NCBI RefSeq assembly: GCF_001625195.1
Contig: NC_054390.1
Coordinates: 8,901,222-8,965,221 of the forward strand
Source: Drechmeria coniospora
Taxonomy: Eukaryota; Ascomycota; Sordariomycetes; Hypocreales; Ophiocordycipitaceae
Length of the DNA stretch: 64,000 nt
Reading direction: 5' to 3'
Part shown: piece by piece, positions 23,101 through 33,842 of the stretch
How the letters are laid out: each line of letters starts with the position of its first letter
Position numbering within the stretch: the first letter of the stretch is position 1
Program-made: the position numbers and the translations under genes
Notes under the pieces: generated by a model
The model's input: only the letters and a program-made list of their open reading frames with translations
The model's database searches: none
What the model was told of the DNA's origin: nothing

Positions 23101-23332
23101 CGGCTGCTTGTATTCGATCGTTTGCATCTTCGCTGCCGAGAAGTTCGTACAGGGCGGCCTCTCGCTTTCGGTCGTCGCCCGTGGGCATCTCCACGAACGG
23201 TTTCTTTTCAAAGTTGGTCGTTGCTGGAGCGGTCGGTGCACGCGGGACGCTGTCGATTTTGGCCTTTTTCTGGGTTGCCGGACCCGAGGGGTTGGTGCCC
23301 TCCTTGGCTACTCTCTTCCGTTTACCGGCCAT
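20138..23332 (-). CDS. POL5: Pol5/MYBBP1A-like nucleolar protein (rRNA transcription and ribosome biogenesis)
   Basis: A single exon of 1064 residues. The family has a historical DNA polymerase V name, but members act in the nucleolus in rDNA transcription and pre-60S assembly, so polymerase activity should not be assumed. The start MAGKRKRVAKEG is a basic, nuclear-signal-like N-terminus; an in-frame ATG at 23407 would add 25 residues but is less likely. Conserved family blocks include LYELLGSEDANDRIQAADCI, RLFRGLASGRNASRLGFSL and GQLFGLESFVRS. The fold is expected to be HEAT/armadillo-like helical repeats. A very acidic segment with long Glu and Asp runs spans about residues 740-825, followed by the C-terminal Pol5 region ending FFADWNNWCQNH. 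The gene converges on PRE10 with 221 bp between the stop codons. Confidence 0.93.
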   Translation of the reverse strand: MAGKRKRVAKEGTNPSGPATQKKAKIDSVPRAPTAPATTNFEKKPFVEMPTGDDRKREAALYELLGSEDANDRIQAADCIVSSLLAGDGVPEPVLQRHLDRRLFRGLASGRNASRLGFSLVITEIMGQLFGKDSTLGARYGGLTFEKVLDLLVDKTQAVGNIPGQEERDHWFGQLFGLESFVRSETLFVDASRWNAVLALLLKLSIKKSWLRAQCGWVTVQALEQMSRDEVESTLQKIADAGLAKTAEGAAAWLVALNRYPGLKPPKPWGNPLSSKSLGDLAAVLKESFKDSTRDPNEKAHSNGKHASWTAQLHFVWDIILGCYVNGGAGADADGLAQFWNRVVDGKKSRQITRASEHMLMVRPDGLFSKNATDGQKFRGFMVFQKLLEGLADRDEKLGCLFSKNFLTCLMNQSAKEDRFLHRAATKALKTIETVVASHPATLVPVLESLLGKNGAYNFDQRTSSKTVDKLLQNISQDNADGALKIIRQPLATLSQKDNDAATATLRVYADHLAKVLNAFATNPSGADNKRGVSFGPVLQELSGLAYSNPKDVPESALTEIIREQCRSRIESSLARLTRNAEDLATFCRAVASIDPASKNMTDEIRGAMTDALARMTKLLKLKSKSQNDKSLAHGLAMLHAISIFQLYNEDPDAMEVLNDLAQFYERLNAGKAGSKTEGSSELLVEILLSMVARPSSLMRQVSLQVFDTFTSQISAEGLDLLTGPLASGESTKGQKELFNTDEDVMDVDDSGSSDDDVEEISDVEIDSDVEFVGLVGADEDESEEAEEEEEEDEEGDDEEGDDEEADEEDDEEDDEGDDEDGGKKSSGRNQEPQDLDELFGKILNSHRLDKDVDAEESSSDGDMSDSEMLALDEKLAEVFKQRSKARPDSKKQKKDAKQSVVNFKHRILDLLDAYVKKEALNPITFGLLVPLLNLMRTTSTKALASRACEIVLTYQRGMKKARSTSKENEVAEPPAADGLLPLLVEVHDEAGKDNAHAYAKAASAASLIVASAMFAADKEAIKQVAAVYGQTQSSWVLGEARVQAAFFADWNNWCQNHASQARV

Positions 23333-23519
23333 GGTCGGTTGATGTGGTGCTTTACGACGAATGCAAATTGCCTTGGTTCCCGTCCATGGATCACTGCCTC
23401 GCATCAAGCATCACGACGATGAACCGGAAAATTCCCAAGAGAATGATATTCTGCCGCCGCTCACCGCCAACATTGGAGCCCCACCCCCACCAGGACCCAC
23501 GAGGACCGTCTCTTGGCCG

Positions 23520-24130
23520 CAGCGAGCGATCTGCAGTAAGTACTTGTTTACTGTACTTGCGTGCACGGAGTACTTGAAGTATTACTTGCAAGTAGTTGTA
23601 ATATTATAGGTGAAATGCGTATCCGTACATGTACACAGGCAAGTGCAAGTATTTGATCAGTATTCCATGCACCTACAAACAATATACAAGTAGTATATAT
23701 AATAAGAGTACAAGTACTCTGGAGTACAAGAACAATTGTCCCGATTAGCGATGCCAAGTACTAAATACAATTAATTGGTGCACCCTTTTCTCGTTCAACT
23801 TTGTACTTTCTTACACTGTGCACTATACTGTAGTTGTGGTACATGAGCGTCTTTGGTGCCACACAAACAGGTATTATTACTGCAAGTTCGGAGTACTGTA
23901 CTGTACTTACAGTACTGTACTTACTTACTAGGTACGTACGGAGTACTCCGTGCGGATACTTGGGTACAAGTACTGCGTGCCTAGGTACTAGGTATGAATA
24001 CCTGGCACTACGAGCAAGTATAGTACGAGCAATGCGCACTCCGTACTTGTTGATAGGGACTCCGCAGTAAAAGAACGGTTGGTACTAATTAGTAGTACAT
24101 GGATGCAAGCACAGTTATTGGTACCGACTA
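23520..24130. repeat. GTAC/ACTCCGTAC-rich array
   Basis: A dense array upstream of POL5. Near 23936-23955 it contains a GTACGGAGTACTCCGTGC palindrome. Runs such as CTGTACTTACAGTACTGTAC occur at about 23895-23920. The array shifts to higher A and T content than flanking sequence. Confidence 0.75.
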
Positions 24131-25099
24131 GGGTCTGCAACTAGAACCGCATGCCAGAAACCTACCCTGTACTAGCACTGGTTTCTGCTGCGAGAGGGAA
24201 TGGGAAGAATAGGGGACACCTTGTGCTCTACAATCGAATCAACTTTCCGTCCTGTCGTTGCCAAAGTCAACAGGTCATCGTCGGACTCGTTGCTACAGAT
24301 ACTCTGCGGTCTGATTGTCGGGAATTGCTCCCAGACATGGCATGGAAAAGAAAGGGTTGGGGAAAATTTTTGCCGCTGCGAATGCTTCTTTTTGCCGGCC
24401 TCGGCATGGCACCAGCTTCGTGGGACGCTGGTATCGATCGATAATGATGCTACCAGGAGTAGGCGAGTGCAAGGTTCCGCTCCTGCCAGGGAATACTACT
24501 AGGTAAGGGTCCATGGAGAAATTTTGCAAATGAGCTGACCGGGACCGGCGACGAGAATATTTTCCCACCCTGTCAATATCCAGACAAGGCACGGACATGA
24601 GTTATGAACGGCTTGCACCACGGATGTGCGCGTACGAACACGTATTCGTCACCGACCGAGCACAGAAGAAAAGCTGGATGGTTTACGGAGCATTACGGAG
24701 AACGGATACGGAGTACGGACATTACCATGTTTCTCAAATTGCAAAGTTCGCAGGCGGTTGAATAATTATTGCAACGGTCGAGATGTGGTAACCGCAGCGA
24801 CGCAGGGTCCAGTTGGCTGCCACTTGGCATTGCACCGTTCCGTTTTGCTTCTGGCGGCGGCGGTTGGCCTGTCGGTCGGTCAACTCGCACAGGGCTACGG
24901 TGCCAGCGCAAGCCTGCTGCGGCTGCAGGTCCCGCTGAACGACGGTAGATGGTGGCCTGCATGCACTCCGTATTAGCTGCACACCTACTCCGTACCGACA
25001 GCATGCATCGGCGGGCTGAGCCACGAGTGCCAGGGCCCGAGTCGAGGCCAGCATCTGGGGAATGGGAATGGCGTGGGGAGTGAACAAGGAATTAATACT

Positions 25100-25330
25100 T
25101 ACGTGCTATGCTGGAGCAAGCAAGCAAGTACGGTACATGCAAGTCAGTACAAGCAAGTACAAGTACAGTAGGTGCATTCGAAGCCGTAAGTAATTACCAA
25201 GTGCAAGTACTGTACGGTACTGTACTTGCATGTACTGCACTACTTGCACTATATTACTCCGTACCGTAAAAGCATGCAACATATTACTTACTCGTACTAG
25301 TACGCATCACTAACTGTACAGGTACAAATG
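25100..25330. repeat. GTAC-rich array
   Basis: AAGCAAGCAAGTACGGTAC, then repeated AAGTACAAGTACAG and TGTACTTGCATGTACTGCAC words. It contains GCAAGTACTGTACGGTACTGTACTTGC, an inverted arrangement able to form a hairpin (positions about 25201-25230). Confidence 0.65.
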
Positions 25331-25989
25331 CGCATACCACGCACTCGCCCACGTCCGCGGGAGAGCGGCGGGCGAGAATTCGAAACAACCTAGCGGCGGC
25401 GTAGACGTCGTTTGCGGTCGAATGCAACATGGAGAAACCGGCGGCGGTCGCGAGCGTGTCCTCGTGCGTAGGTGCACACGTACAGCACATGTAGCGCGTG
25501 CATGGACACGCCGTCGGTCGGTGGCAGGTCGACGAGGAACAAATTATACAACCACGCATACGTAATAGGGGTCATCCGTCCTCCATGTGCGCTGCAGGGT
25601 TTCGGAGCATGAGTGGGTCACGCCGGCGCCGGCGTCGCACAGGGCTGCCGCGTTGGCCCGGACGTAGCGTAGCACGTGATGGCGCGCACGGGGACGACGT
25701 TGCTGGGCCGGTCGGCGGGGTTCGACGCGAGGTTTTTTTTTTAGTGCCTTGTTTACTTTGGGCTGCGCGTTTCGAGACGTTGAAAGCGGTCGATCGTCCG
25801 GTCCGTCTGGCTGGGCCGGACTGGAACAGAACAGGCGTGCGCATGGATGGCAGGGTCCCCGGCGCGGCGCAGGCAGCTGCACGGCCGTTGCACCCTTGCC
25901 ACTCTCAAACGGGCACCTGCAGAGGACGGAATGGCGATGGCATAGATTGCACGGGCGAGGACATGATGAGCGTGCATGTACCGGCAGGT

Positions 25990-26345
25990 GTAATTACTTT
26001 ACAAGGACAGTACCTGTGCATTCTACTGTACGTACCAAGTACTGTACTCTGTGGTGTAGTTGTATTAATTGTAAATACTTGCCAAGTAATGCTGTACGGA
26101 GTACTGTACGGATAGTTGTAATTACTGTACTTGAGTTACTCTGTACTTGCTGCTACCGCACTTGTACTGTACTTGGGTACAGAGTAATACAGCACAATTG
26201 CAAGTGCATGCACTTGAACCTAGTAAGTGAGAACATACAAGTACAGCAATAATTACAGTAGGTGCACAAGTAATACTTGCATGCCCTCGAGCAGCTAGCC
26301 TATGGAGCAGGCACAAACATGCAAGTACAGTAGAGTGCGTCGGGA
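25990..26345. repeat. GTAC-rich array
   Basis: Repeated CTGTACGTACC, AGTACTGTACTCTG and TACGGAGTACTGTACGG words with interspersed TAATTAC. Imperfect and not in fixed register. Confidence 0.65.
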
Positions 26346-27390
26346 AGAGTGCGAGCATTAATTATTCCTGCGCTTTCACGAGCATCGACCGACTTTTGCC
26401 TCTTGTTCCCCTCACCTGCCGTCAGGAGGCGCAGGGTTCCCGGTTTTGAAGTTGGTGAGGCGACGTGGGCGAGCGGGGTTGTCGCGCCTTTTGTGCCCGG
26501 ATTAGGAAGAATGAATGCCAGCTGAGCTGTCGAGGCAGTGTTTCGGCAGCGCATGGCCACCTGATTGGGCGGCCGAGGGGATTGCCAGATGACAGCAGGA
26601 GCCGCGCACATGGGGGGCCTCTTTCTTCTTGCCGCTGCTCGTTCCTCGTTCCGCACCGTCGATCAGCCATGCTCTCTTCGCGAGCGCCTTTAGCCTTGGG
26701 ACGGACCGACGCAGCTTGGCCGGTATTTGCTTTGCCCGTCCGCATCAGGCAGGTTGCTGATGAAACAAAATGCTGCAGACTACGTGTCTGGGAGCACGGA
26801 GCACGGAGCACGGAGCCCCCTGCTTGATGCCTGCCGCCTGTGGCACGGCGTAGGTACGGAGGACGGAGGAGGACGGAGGACGCACGAGCCGCGAGCAGCC
26901 GGAGAGGCCGGGGACGGTGCCACGCACGATGCAGGTTGCGTCGGGGGCCCTTGGCCTCGCGGCTGAGTCGCCAGCCAAGCGCACGCTCGCGAGCCCGCCG
27001 TGGCTTCGTGCTGCCTGATGACGATCATCCACGATCCGTCATCCAGGCCGGGTCCTCCGGTGCCCGAGGAGGGTTGATTGCAGCACGTACAGTACTTGCA
27101 CGTCGTAGTACGTACCACGATGGGCCGGGGACGATTTCGCACGGCCAGGCATGCGTGGACGCACAACAAGCACAGACGAGCCCTAGGGCGGTCGAACAAA
27201 TGCATTGCTTGGAGGCAAGCGAGCGTGACCGGGGAAGCGGAGAAGGGGGAATCCGACGTCATTCGCCAGGGTGGACTAGGTATTACTCTGTACCTACCAC
27301 TAATCATTACAGAACACCTACGGAGTACGGAGTGCGGAGTACTGCGAGTACAATTATAACATGTACTGTACACCTCGTACTTGCACTAGA

Positions 27391-27534
27391 GTACTTGCAA
27401 CCACTTGCACCTGCTTGCACCTACTTGCACCTACTCGCACCTACTTGCACCTACTGGCGCCTACTGTACTGGCACCTACTATACTGGCACCTACTGTACT
27501 GGCACCTACTGGCACCTACTGTACTGGCGCCTAC
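27391..27534 (+). repeat. Tandem GCACCTACT minisatellite
   Basis: About ten head-to-tail units in two registers. First come roughly 10-bp units of the form ACTTGCACCT, then 15-bp units of the form GTACTGGCACCTACT with shorter CTGGCACCTA units between. The shared core is GGCACCTA or TGCACCTA. The copies differ by single substitutions such as GCGCC for GCACC. Confidence 0.85.
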
Positions 27535-28079
27535 AAGTAGACTTCCGTAGGTGCATGCTCATGGCGGCACAAGTGCTGCGCACACGTACTTTGTGCATTT
27601 CGATACGACATAAACACATTCGCCTTCGCCCTCGATTCGTATTCATGTTCATGCAGAACGGGCCGATGGTTGTGCCCGCCGTCTGCATGCAACGCGACGA
27701 CTTGCCTTTGCACGCCATCTTGTACATGGACTGCATACACCTAAATATTACTCAGATCCTCGCGCTGCTGAATGTGGACGTGGTGTACGTAGTCATGCGA
27801 CGCGCGCCCGTGCACCCATTTCAGGCGCTCATCGCCCAACGATGCATGCGGCATGCCGTCCCGTGTTTGGGATCAACCATGGCCATGATGAACATGATGG
27901 GACTCTCCCATTTCGCTCCTCGGCTTCCCCCACCCCGAACGTCGGCGGTCCGAGCCAGTTGCTTGTTATTGCGAATGTTTCAGCGAGCACGGCGTATTAC
28001 TTGCCGTACGTACTTGTGCCTGCCTGCACATGGCAACACCGCCAACAGCTGCCCATGCATGCAGGAGGCTCCTGGTAGG

Positions 28080-28560
28080 CTGCAGGTGTACTGTACTTGT
28101 ATTAGTCCGTACTAACCTACTTGCCGGAGTACTGAGCAGCTACTTGCACTTGCCCTCGCCTCCATGTGCAAGTTCGTGTACATTTACAGTAGACTTGCTA
28201 CTTGGTACCATACTAGGTATACAGTAATAGTACTGTAGTACGGCATTAGCACCGCACAAGGAACATGTACCAGGCCAGAGCGGAGTAGGTGTACGGAGTA
28301 GGGCCAAATGATTAGAGTATTCCAGCACTCCGTATTAATTACTGCAAGTACTCCGTGCAGGTGCTGTACAAATACAAGTACTTGCATTTGTACTTGCATT
28401 TCTACACGTACTAACAACAGCTTCGTTCTTCATACATGTAAACGCACTTGTGCACCTGTTGATGCTGCAAGTAATACGGAGTGCCGTCAGAACTGTACCT
28501 TGACGCCTCAAGGCCAAGTAGACCACTGCGAGTAATTACCTGGTGGTAATTTCACAAGTA
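28080..28560. repeat. GTAC/ACTCCGTA-rich array
   Basis: Contains repeated GTACTTGCA, GTACTCCGT and TACTTGCATTTGTACTTGC words. The TACTTGCATTT unit appears twice in tandem at about 28377-28400. Confidence 0.6.
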
Positions 28561-30269
28561 TGCTGCCGATGCACAGAGACGGTTGGTACCGTGCCCCCGA
28601 TGGACGCCAGGCAAGCCCCATGGATTCCTGCATGCGAACCAAGCTCCGGCTTTCGGTCGTAGACTCTCATCGTGCATGCGCGAGCGGGCGGGCATGCATG
28701 CATGTGAATGCACCGAGCACGTACTTTGGTGCGCTCGACGAGGACAAATGCCGCATCGTACACGGAGCAAGCCTTGACGTGGTATTGTTGCTCGGGACCA
28801 GCTGTCGCGCGGTTGCTCCCTTTGTCAGATGCGGCGCCGTCTAGCAGGCGCCCGATGACACCAATTCGCCGCGGCAGCGACGGAGCATCTCGATTTCCGT
28901 GACCGAGTCTCGACGAGTCGGCGACCACATGCGTGCACATGCACTCGGTACTTTGCCTGTTCGAATGCACAGTAATAATTAATACTCATTACGGAGTACT
29001 CAAGTACTACTTACGCACCTGGCTGTCCGGAGTACCGAGTGCGAGTACTTACTAGTACCTACTTACCTAGTATACAGTGTACCTGCTGTACCTGCTACCT
29101 GTGTGCTGGTACTCGCACCAAAGTACCTGGAAGCCTTCTTGGCGTCGTCCGGTCGAGGGCACGTCGGGCACGCACAATCAGGGAGACGAACTGTCTCTGC
29201 CATCAGGCCAACTCCTGCAGCCCCCTCGAGTCCATCGAATGAGACGGCCCATCTGCCATTGGCCATCCTCCTCGTGCGACTCCCTACATGCACGCCGGTG
29301 GCGAACCTTTTGAACCATCGGGGCGGCACGTGAGCGCCAGCCGACGAACTCTGGGCGTTCAGCAACGCAAGGGAGATATGGGTCGACGTTCGAGGGAGGG
29401 GAAAGAAGGCTTCATTCAATCGTTGCATCGGCCGAACCTTGGGTTCGAGGGAGACTGCGACTCGAAGGCGATGCACGCCTTGGACAATGGAAATTGGCCA
29501 TGGGGAGAGGCTCCCTCGCCTTCGCCCCTCGCCCACCTGCCCGATGTTGTTCGCAACCCGTGCGCGGGGTTTTGCGTCGTGGTTTCATCATGCCTTGGCA
29601 GGGACGGCTGCGCACGTACTGCATGTGCAGTAATACCGTGCAAGCTCGCGGCTGCTGCCAGTCCCGGCGCCGATGCCGATGAACGCACCCGTGGGCGTGC
29701 GTGCTCGGTACCTGCGGCGCATGGCGATGTCGTGCGACCATACGTTTGCGTACCCCCGGGTTCGAGTCTCCTGGGCGGCATTCTTCGCAGCCTCGTCGCA
29801 GGCGCAAGGTTGCCTGTATTCCCACGTACGGAGCCATGGCGGCAGGTATGCTGTCATGGCCTCCCGGCAAGCCTGCGTAGGTATTTCGAGCATGGCGGAA
29901 GCGGTTGTCAGCCGTCAACCTGTCCCTTGGCTGTCTCAGCCTGGCGAGGCCGACCCATAGAGGGCCAGAGACAGCCCCCACTGAGGCGGCAGCAGGCAGG
30001 CAGACCATGGACGGCGGCACTCGCGGTGCGGAGCTGGCCAGCACCGCTCGCCCGCACCCGTAGCCTCTCGGATGGAACAGCAGGTCGTGGCTGGACGCGG
30101 ACAAGTCACGGTCAGCTGGAATCCGCGCTGATGACGAGCGGGCGAGTGCGTGCTCGCCTATCCAAGACACCGACCAGCTCGGCGAGATATCGCACGGCCG
30201 CTGACGGAATCCGGAGTCGGTACGGGGTAACGCACTAGGGCCTAGCACGGCCAACCATTTCCTCGGCGA

Positions 30270-30580
30270 GTGCTGTAATTACAGTGCTGTCCTTGTCCCA
30301 GCAGTGCTCAATCCAAGCTAGTAGGTATAGGTACTAGGCACCTAGTAAGTACTGCACTTGATACTCTGCACGGCACCTCAGTACCTAGTAATTACCTCGG
30401 TACCAACTCAGCACCAGGTGGTGCCTAGTCCCGTCCAGAGTATGTGTACCACCTACTAACCTACTGTAGTACTCCGTGCTCCGTGCTTGGGTGCTAAGTA
30501 CATAGTATTTACAGGCGATGCACGCCTACTTGCTGTACAACAAGTACATCCACACCGTACAGTACTTACGCACCGCCCTG
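30270..30580. repeat. GTAC/CTAGTA-rich array
   Basis: Words such as CACCTAGTAAGTACTGC, CCTCAGTACCTAGTAATTACC and AGTACTCCGTGCTCCGTGCTT recur. The TCCGTGC word is directly duplicated at about 30473-30488. Confidence 0.6.
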
Positions 30581-31189
30581 ACGCACCGCCCTTACGCACC
30601 GCCAGCACAAATAGGGTGCACAGTGCTGTCATGTTCATGGCAAGACCGCTGGCAGCCTGCCATGGTCCATCCGTCGGCCATGCGTGCCCACCGCAAAAGG
30701 GCAGTGCCGTGCAGACGACCGTTCCGCCTCGTCGATGCTTTTACGAATAAACAACAATGCAAGCCCGTACGAGGGACTGCCTGTATCCATCGCTCGCCAT
30801 CGAGTGCGTCCATCCAACATCGGTGCATAAGGAGGGAAGAAGTTCTTCCGACCTCGTGCCGACCGACGGGATGCACATGAGTAAGGAAGTACGGGACAGG
30901 TACGGAGCACTCCGTATTACTCCGCGCAGACGTACTCCTTGCACCCCTGGAGCCTGCTCATTCACCTCGAGTTAAGCGCCGGCTCGGTGGGGGAGCAAAA
31001 ACTTGCCTAGTACCAGGAAGCAAGGTCGGGCCCCGGCAGGAGGCATTGGCCATGATTCGCCCGCCCTGGGGGAAGCCGTCCAAAATGCGAGGTGACGAGG
31101 GAGACGCCGGCCAACGACGCCCCGCCCTTCGCTGAAGCAACCGCGCCTTCGCGCCGGGACCCCCCTGCGATCCTAGCGCTTCCAACACC

Positions 31190-31830
31190 TTTATACACGT
31201 ACGTGTGCGTGAACATTCTCGTACGCGGAGGTGTACAGTACCAATACCTCGTACTGGCGCAGCCCAAATACGTACGTTGTACGTACAACTACTTGCGTGC
31301 AATACAAGCTGGTGTGCAGGACGGTGCATGTTGCACACGCAAGTGCTCCGTACAGTACTGTACTGTACTCCGCACTCCGTACTTGCTTGTACAACTACCT
31401 GCTCATGCAAGCACAATACGGCTTAGTTGTACTCCGTTCTTGTACTTACGTATTACGGAGTACATGAAATTACGTGCAAGTATGCACCAACTACGGAGTA
31501 TTGGGTGACTGCTAGGTACGCCGTACATGTAGGGTGTATGCGCGTGCATAGGTTAGTAGGTACCTGGTAGGCGTGCTTGCACTCGTGCACACCCGTACTC
31601 CGTACTGTACTTATATGTCCGTACAAGCAAGTACAGGTACCTACAGTAGTACCTACAGGTACGGATGATAGCTACCAGTATTAATACTTCGTGCTTGTTC
31701 GTGCTCGCATCCTTTGCACATGGTTGTTGCACAGAGTACGGAGTACGGAGTACAGTATATAATACGTATTCGTACTTGCATGCATCTGCACGAATGTACT
31801 TGCCCTTACTCGTACATGCTGTTTGTGTAC
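31190..31830. repeat. GTAC/TACGGAGTA-rich array
   Basis: The clearest part is at about 31734-31755, where TACGGAG is repeated three times in tandem before TACAGTATA. Further copies of ACTCCGTAC lie near 31370-31382 and 31598-31608. Confidence 0.7.
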
Positions 31831-33638
31831 TCGTAGGACGAAGCGTGAGGCTGTCGGTATAGATTCGTGCATCCCATCGGCATGTACCCCGTACGGCCTA
31901 TACGACGTCCAGTATAGTCCAAGTGCGGCCTGTGCTGGCAGATGGCTGTGCTCCCTCCAGCGGCCGCCTAGGACTGTTGGTCCACTGATCCTTGCTCGCT
32001 CGCGTTGGAGGGCAAGGTCCATTTCCAAGCCTCATCTCACGAGTCCACTTGGAGCAGGAGGGGGAGCTCGAGAGAATCAGGCGTCGTGATCCGTGCTGTT
32101 GGGATGCATGGAACCTGCGCGGCCCTTGCCGTCAACACGCCTACTTGCCTCCTGTGAAGTCCTCGCAACAGCCGTACCGGCGCTCTGTAGCGTGCTTTCG
32201 TAGGCGTGCAGGCACCAGCAGCACTCCCTGTACGAATGCGAGCGAGTACAGTACTGAAGTACAGTACGGTACAGTACGTACTCAAGTGCAGGTGCCACAC
32301 TTGCTCCGCACATGCTTATTTACGCAAGTGCTTGTATAACTGTGTCGTAATCGTACCGTCCACGCAGACCGAGTGCGAGCACCGCCGCTGCTGGTCGCCG
32401 AAATGAAATATCATCCGTCCTGGGTTGCTGAGCAGCTGAAGCTGCCGCCGCCGCACGCCCTCTTCCTCTCGTCCTGTCGGTGTGCTGCGCTGGCTGGCCG
32501 TCCTGCCCTCCGTGCCTGTGCGCTTGCGGGTACGTACTTGCTGTACTTTCTTGTGCCGTAGCTTCTCGTGCTTGTGCTTGTACCCGTACCGTGACGACAA
32601 CCTCCTGTCCCCATCCGCCGCCTAACCGTCGACGGGCCCGATTCCCACCACGGCGCCCCCCCTGGTACGTGTTTTAGCCGCTAGCAGGTGCCTGCTAACC
32701 AGGCACTAGGCTGCCCTTCCAGAGCCCACAGGGCAGCCGACTAGGCGGTGCTAACCCGAGCGGGTCCTGGCTCTCTCGCCGCCGCGAGGCGGCATGGGTC
32801 CTAGGTAGGTACCTCGAGGTAGCAGGTATCGGGTACCTGAGCAATCCAGTCCCACCTCCGTCTCGGGCGCTTTTATCAGTCACCCCCAGCAACGTCCATC
32901 TCCATCTATTCCAGTGCCTGTGCCTGGGCCTGGCTCCGTCCCGTTCGTTGCACCGCCATTGAAAAGGCGTTGCTCCCTCACCCACCTTTCCTTCCTCTCC
33001 CCCTCTCGTTCCGTACTGCCTCTCACGGCTTGTCGTTGCATCTGCCCCTTGCTCCGGACGGCAAACGAGACGGCTGCCACCGCGGACCCTTTGCTCGGCC
33101 TGTTGACCGTCTCTTCCATCGTCTTCGTGTTGCAGCGGCAACCAACACCAGACCGTCGTCGACCGCCGCCCACCGCCCACCGCCCACTCTGCTCCGCCCA
33201 CCATCCATCCATCCGCTCGCACCTCCGAGCCGGATGCCCTGCCGCTGCCGGCCTCGCTCATAGCGATACGGACGGACCGCCTGTTCAAGCGAACGACTGG
33301 GCGTCGAGGCCGAACGAATCGACGACCGCCGGGTGCACGCACGACGAGCGTCATCGACCCTCCCCCCTCCACCACCACCGCCACCACCACCACCACCGAG
33401 CCTGCTGCGGACACGACGGGCTTTCATCCCGAGGCAAACGTCGATTCCAGATGCCCTCGACACGAGCATAGCGAGCCACGATAGCCGTCGAGCCCTCCTC
33501 CCGACCGCCCGACCCCGACGGTCCTGTCCTCGGCCAGAACGCGGCCCCGACGTCACGTCTGAACACGCACCGGCCTGTGCACCCTCGCAACCGAACCCGT
33601 CTGTTTCTTTGTCCGTAACGTGCCTGGCCCGTCCATAA

Positions 33639-33668
33639 ATGACCACGGCACCCGTTACCGTGACTTGA
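33639..33668 (+). promoter_or_regulatory. Possible upstream ORF in the CDC25 leader
   Basis: A nine-codon frame from ATG 33639 to TGA 33666-33668 lies 174 nt before the CDC25 start codon. It is the only ATG between 33639 and the CDC25 ATG. If the transcript includes it, scanning ribosomes would meet it first. The transcript start is unknown. Confidence 0.35.
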
Positions 33669-33842
33669 GAGCGATTTGTTCATTCAACACCGTCGTCGAC
33701 GACAACACCGCCGCCGTCACCTTCGTTGCCCTTCTCTGCCTTGCACGGAACACGCACCCATAGGAACCGCAGTTGGCTGGCTTCCCGTCGACTTGTCTCG
33801 TGCAAGTCTTCGGCCGTCCCCCCCCGCGCAGCAGCTGGCAGC

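Larger units (their letters stand above)
23333..33842. other. 10.5-kb gap without a supportable gene
   Basis: Between POL5 and CDC25 I could not support any coding gene. GTAC-rich low-complexity stretches alternate with GC-rich islands (about 24150-25080, 25340-25980, 26360-27100, 27550-28070, 28560-28960, 29110-30250, 30590-31190, 31840-32200, 32360-33840). The islands carry open frames of up to 316 codons on both strands that overlap each other and show no family signature. Long frames by chance are expected at this GC content. The last kilobase, 32870-33842, is pyrimidine-rich and probably includes the CDC25 leader. Confidence 0.55.

Noticed and set aside
23333..23407. Alternative POL5 start at 23407 adding 25 residues
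   Set aside because: The extension has no nuclear-signal or family-like sequence, whereas MAGKRKR at 23332 looks like a natural start.
26840..27550. 236-codon plus-strand frame ending in YWHLLAPTCTY-like repeats
   Set aside because: Its C-terminal third is the translation of the GCACCTACT tandem repeat, and the rest overlaps a minus-strand frame of similar length.
29750..29790. GGTTCGAGTC-like box resembling a tRNA T-loop
   Set aside because: The flanking bases cannot form the five-pair T-stem, and no acceptor stem or anticodon arm is visible upstream.
29288..30254. Overlapping long frames of 316 (plus) and 280 (minus) codons in the gene desert
   Set aside because: Both strands are open over the same GC-rich island, neither translation shows a domain, signal peptide or conserved block, and no splice model improves them.
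32695..33646. Minus-strand frames of 200-240 codons upstream of CDC25
   Set aside because: They are Arg/Gly/Trp-rich translations of the complement of a pyrimidine-rich leader, mutually overlapping and without motifs.
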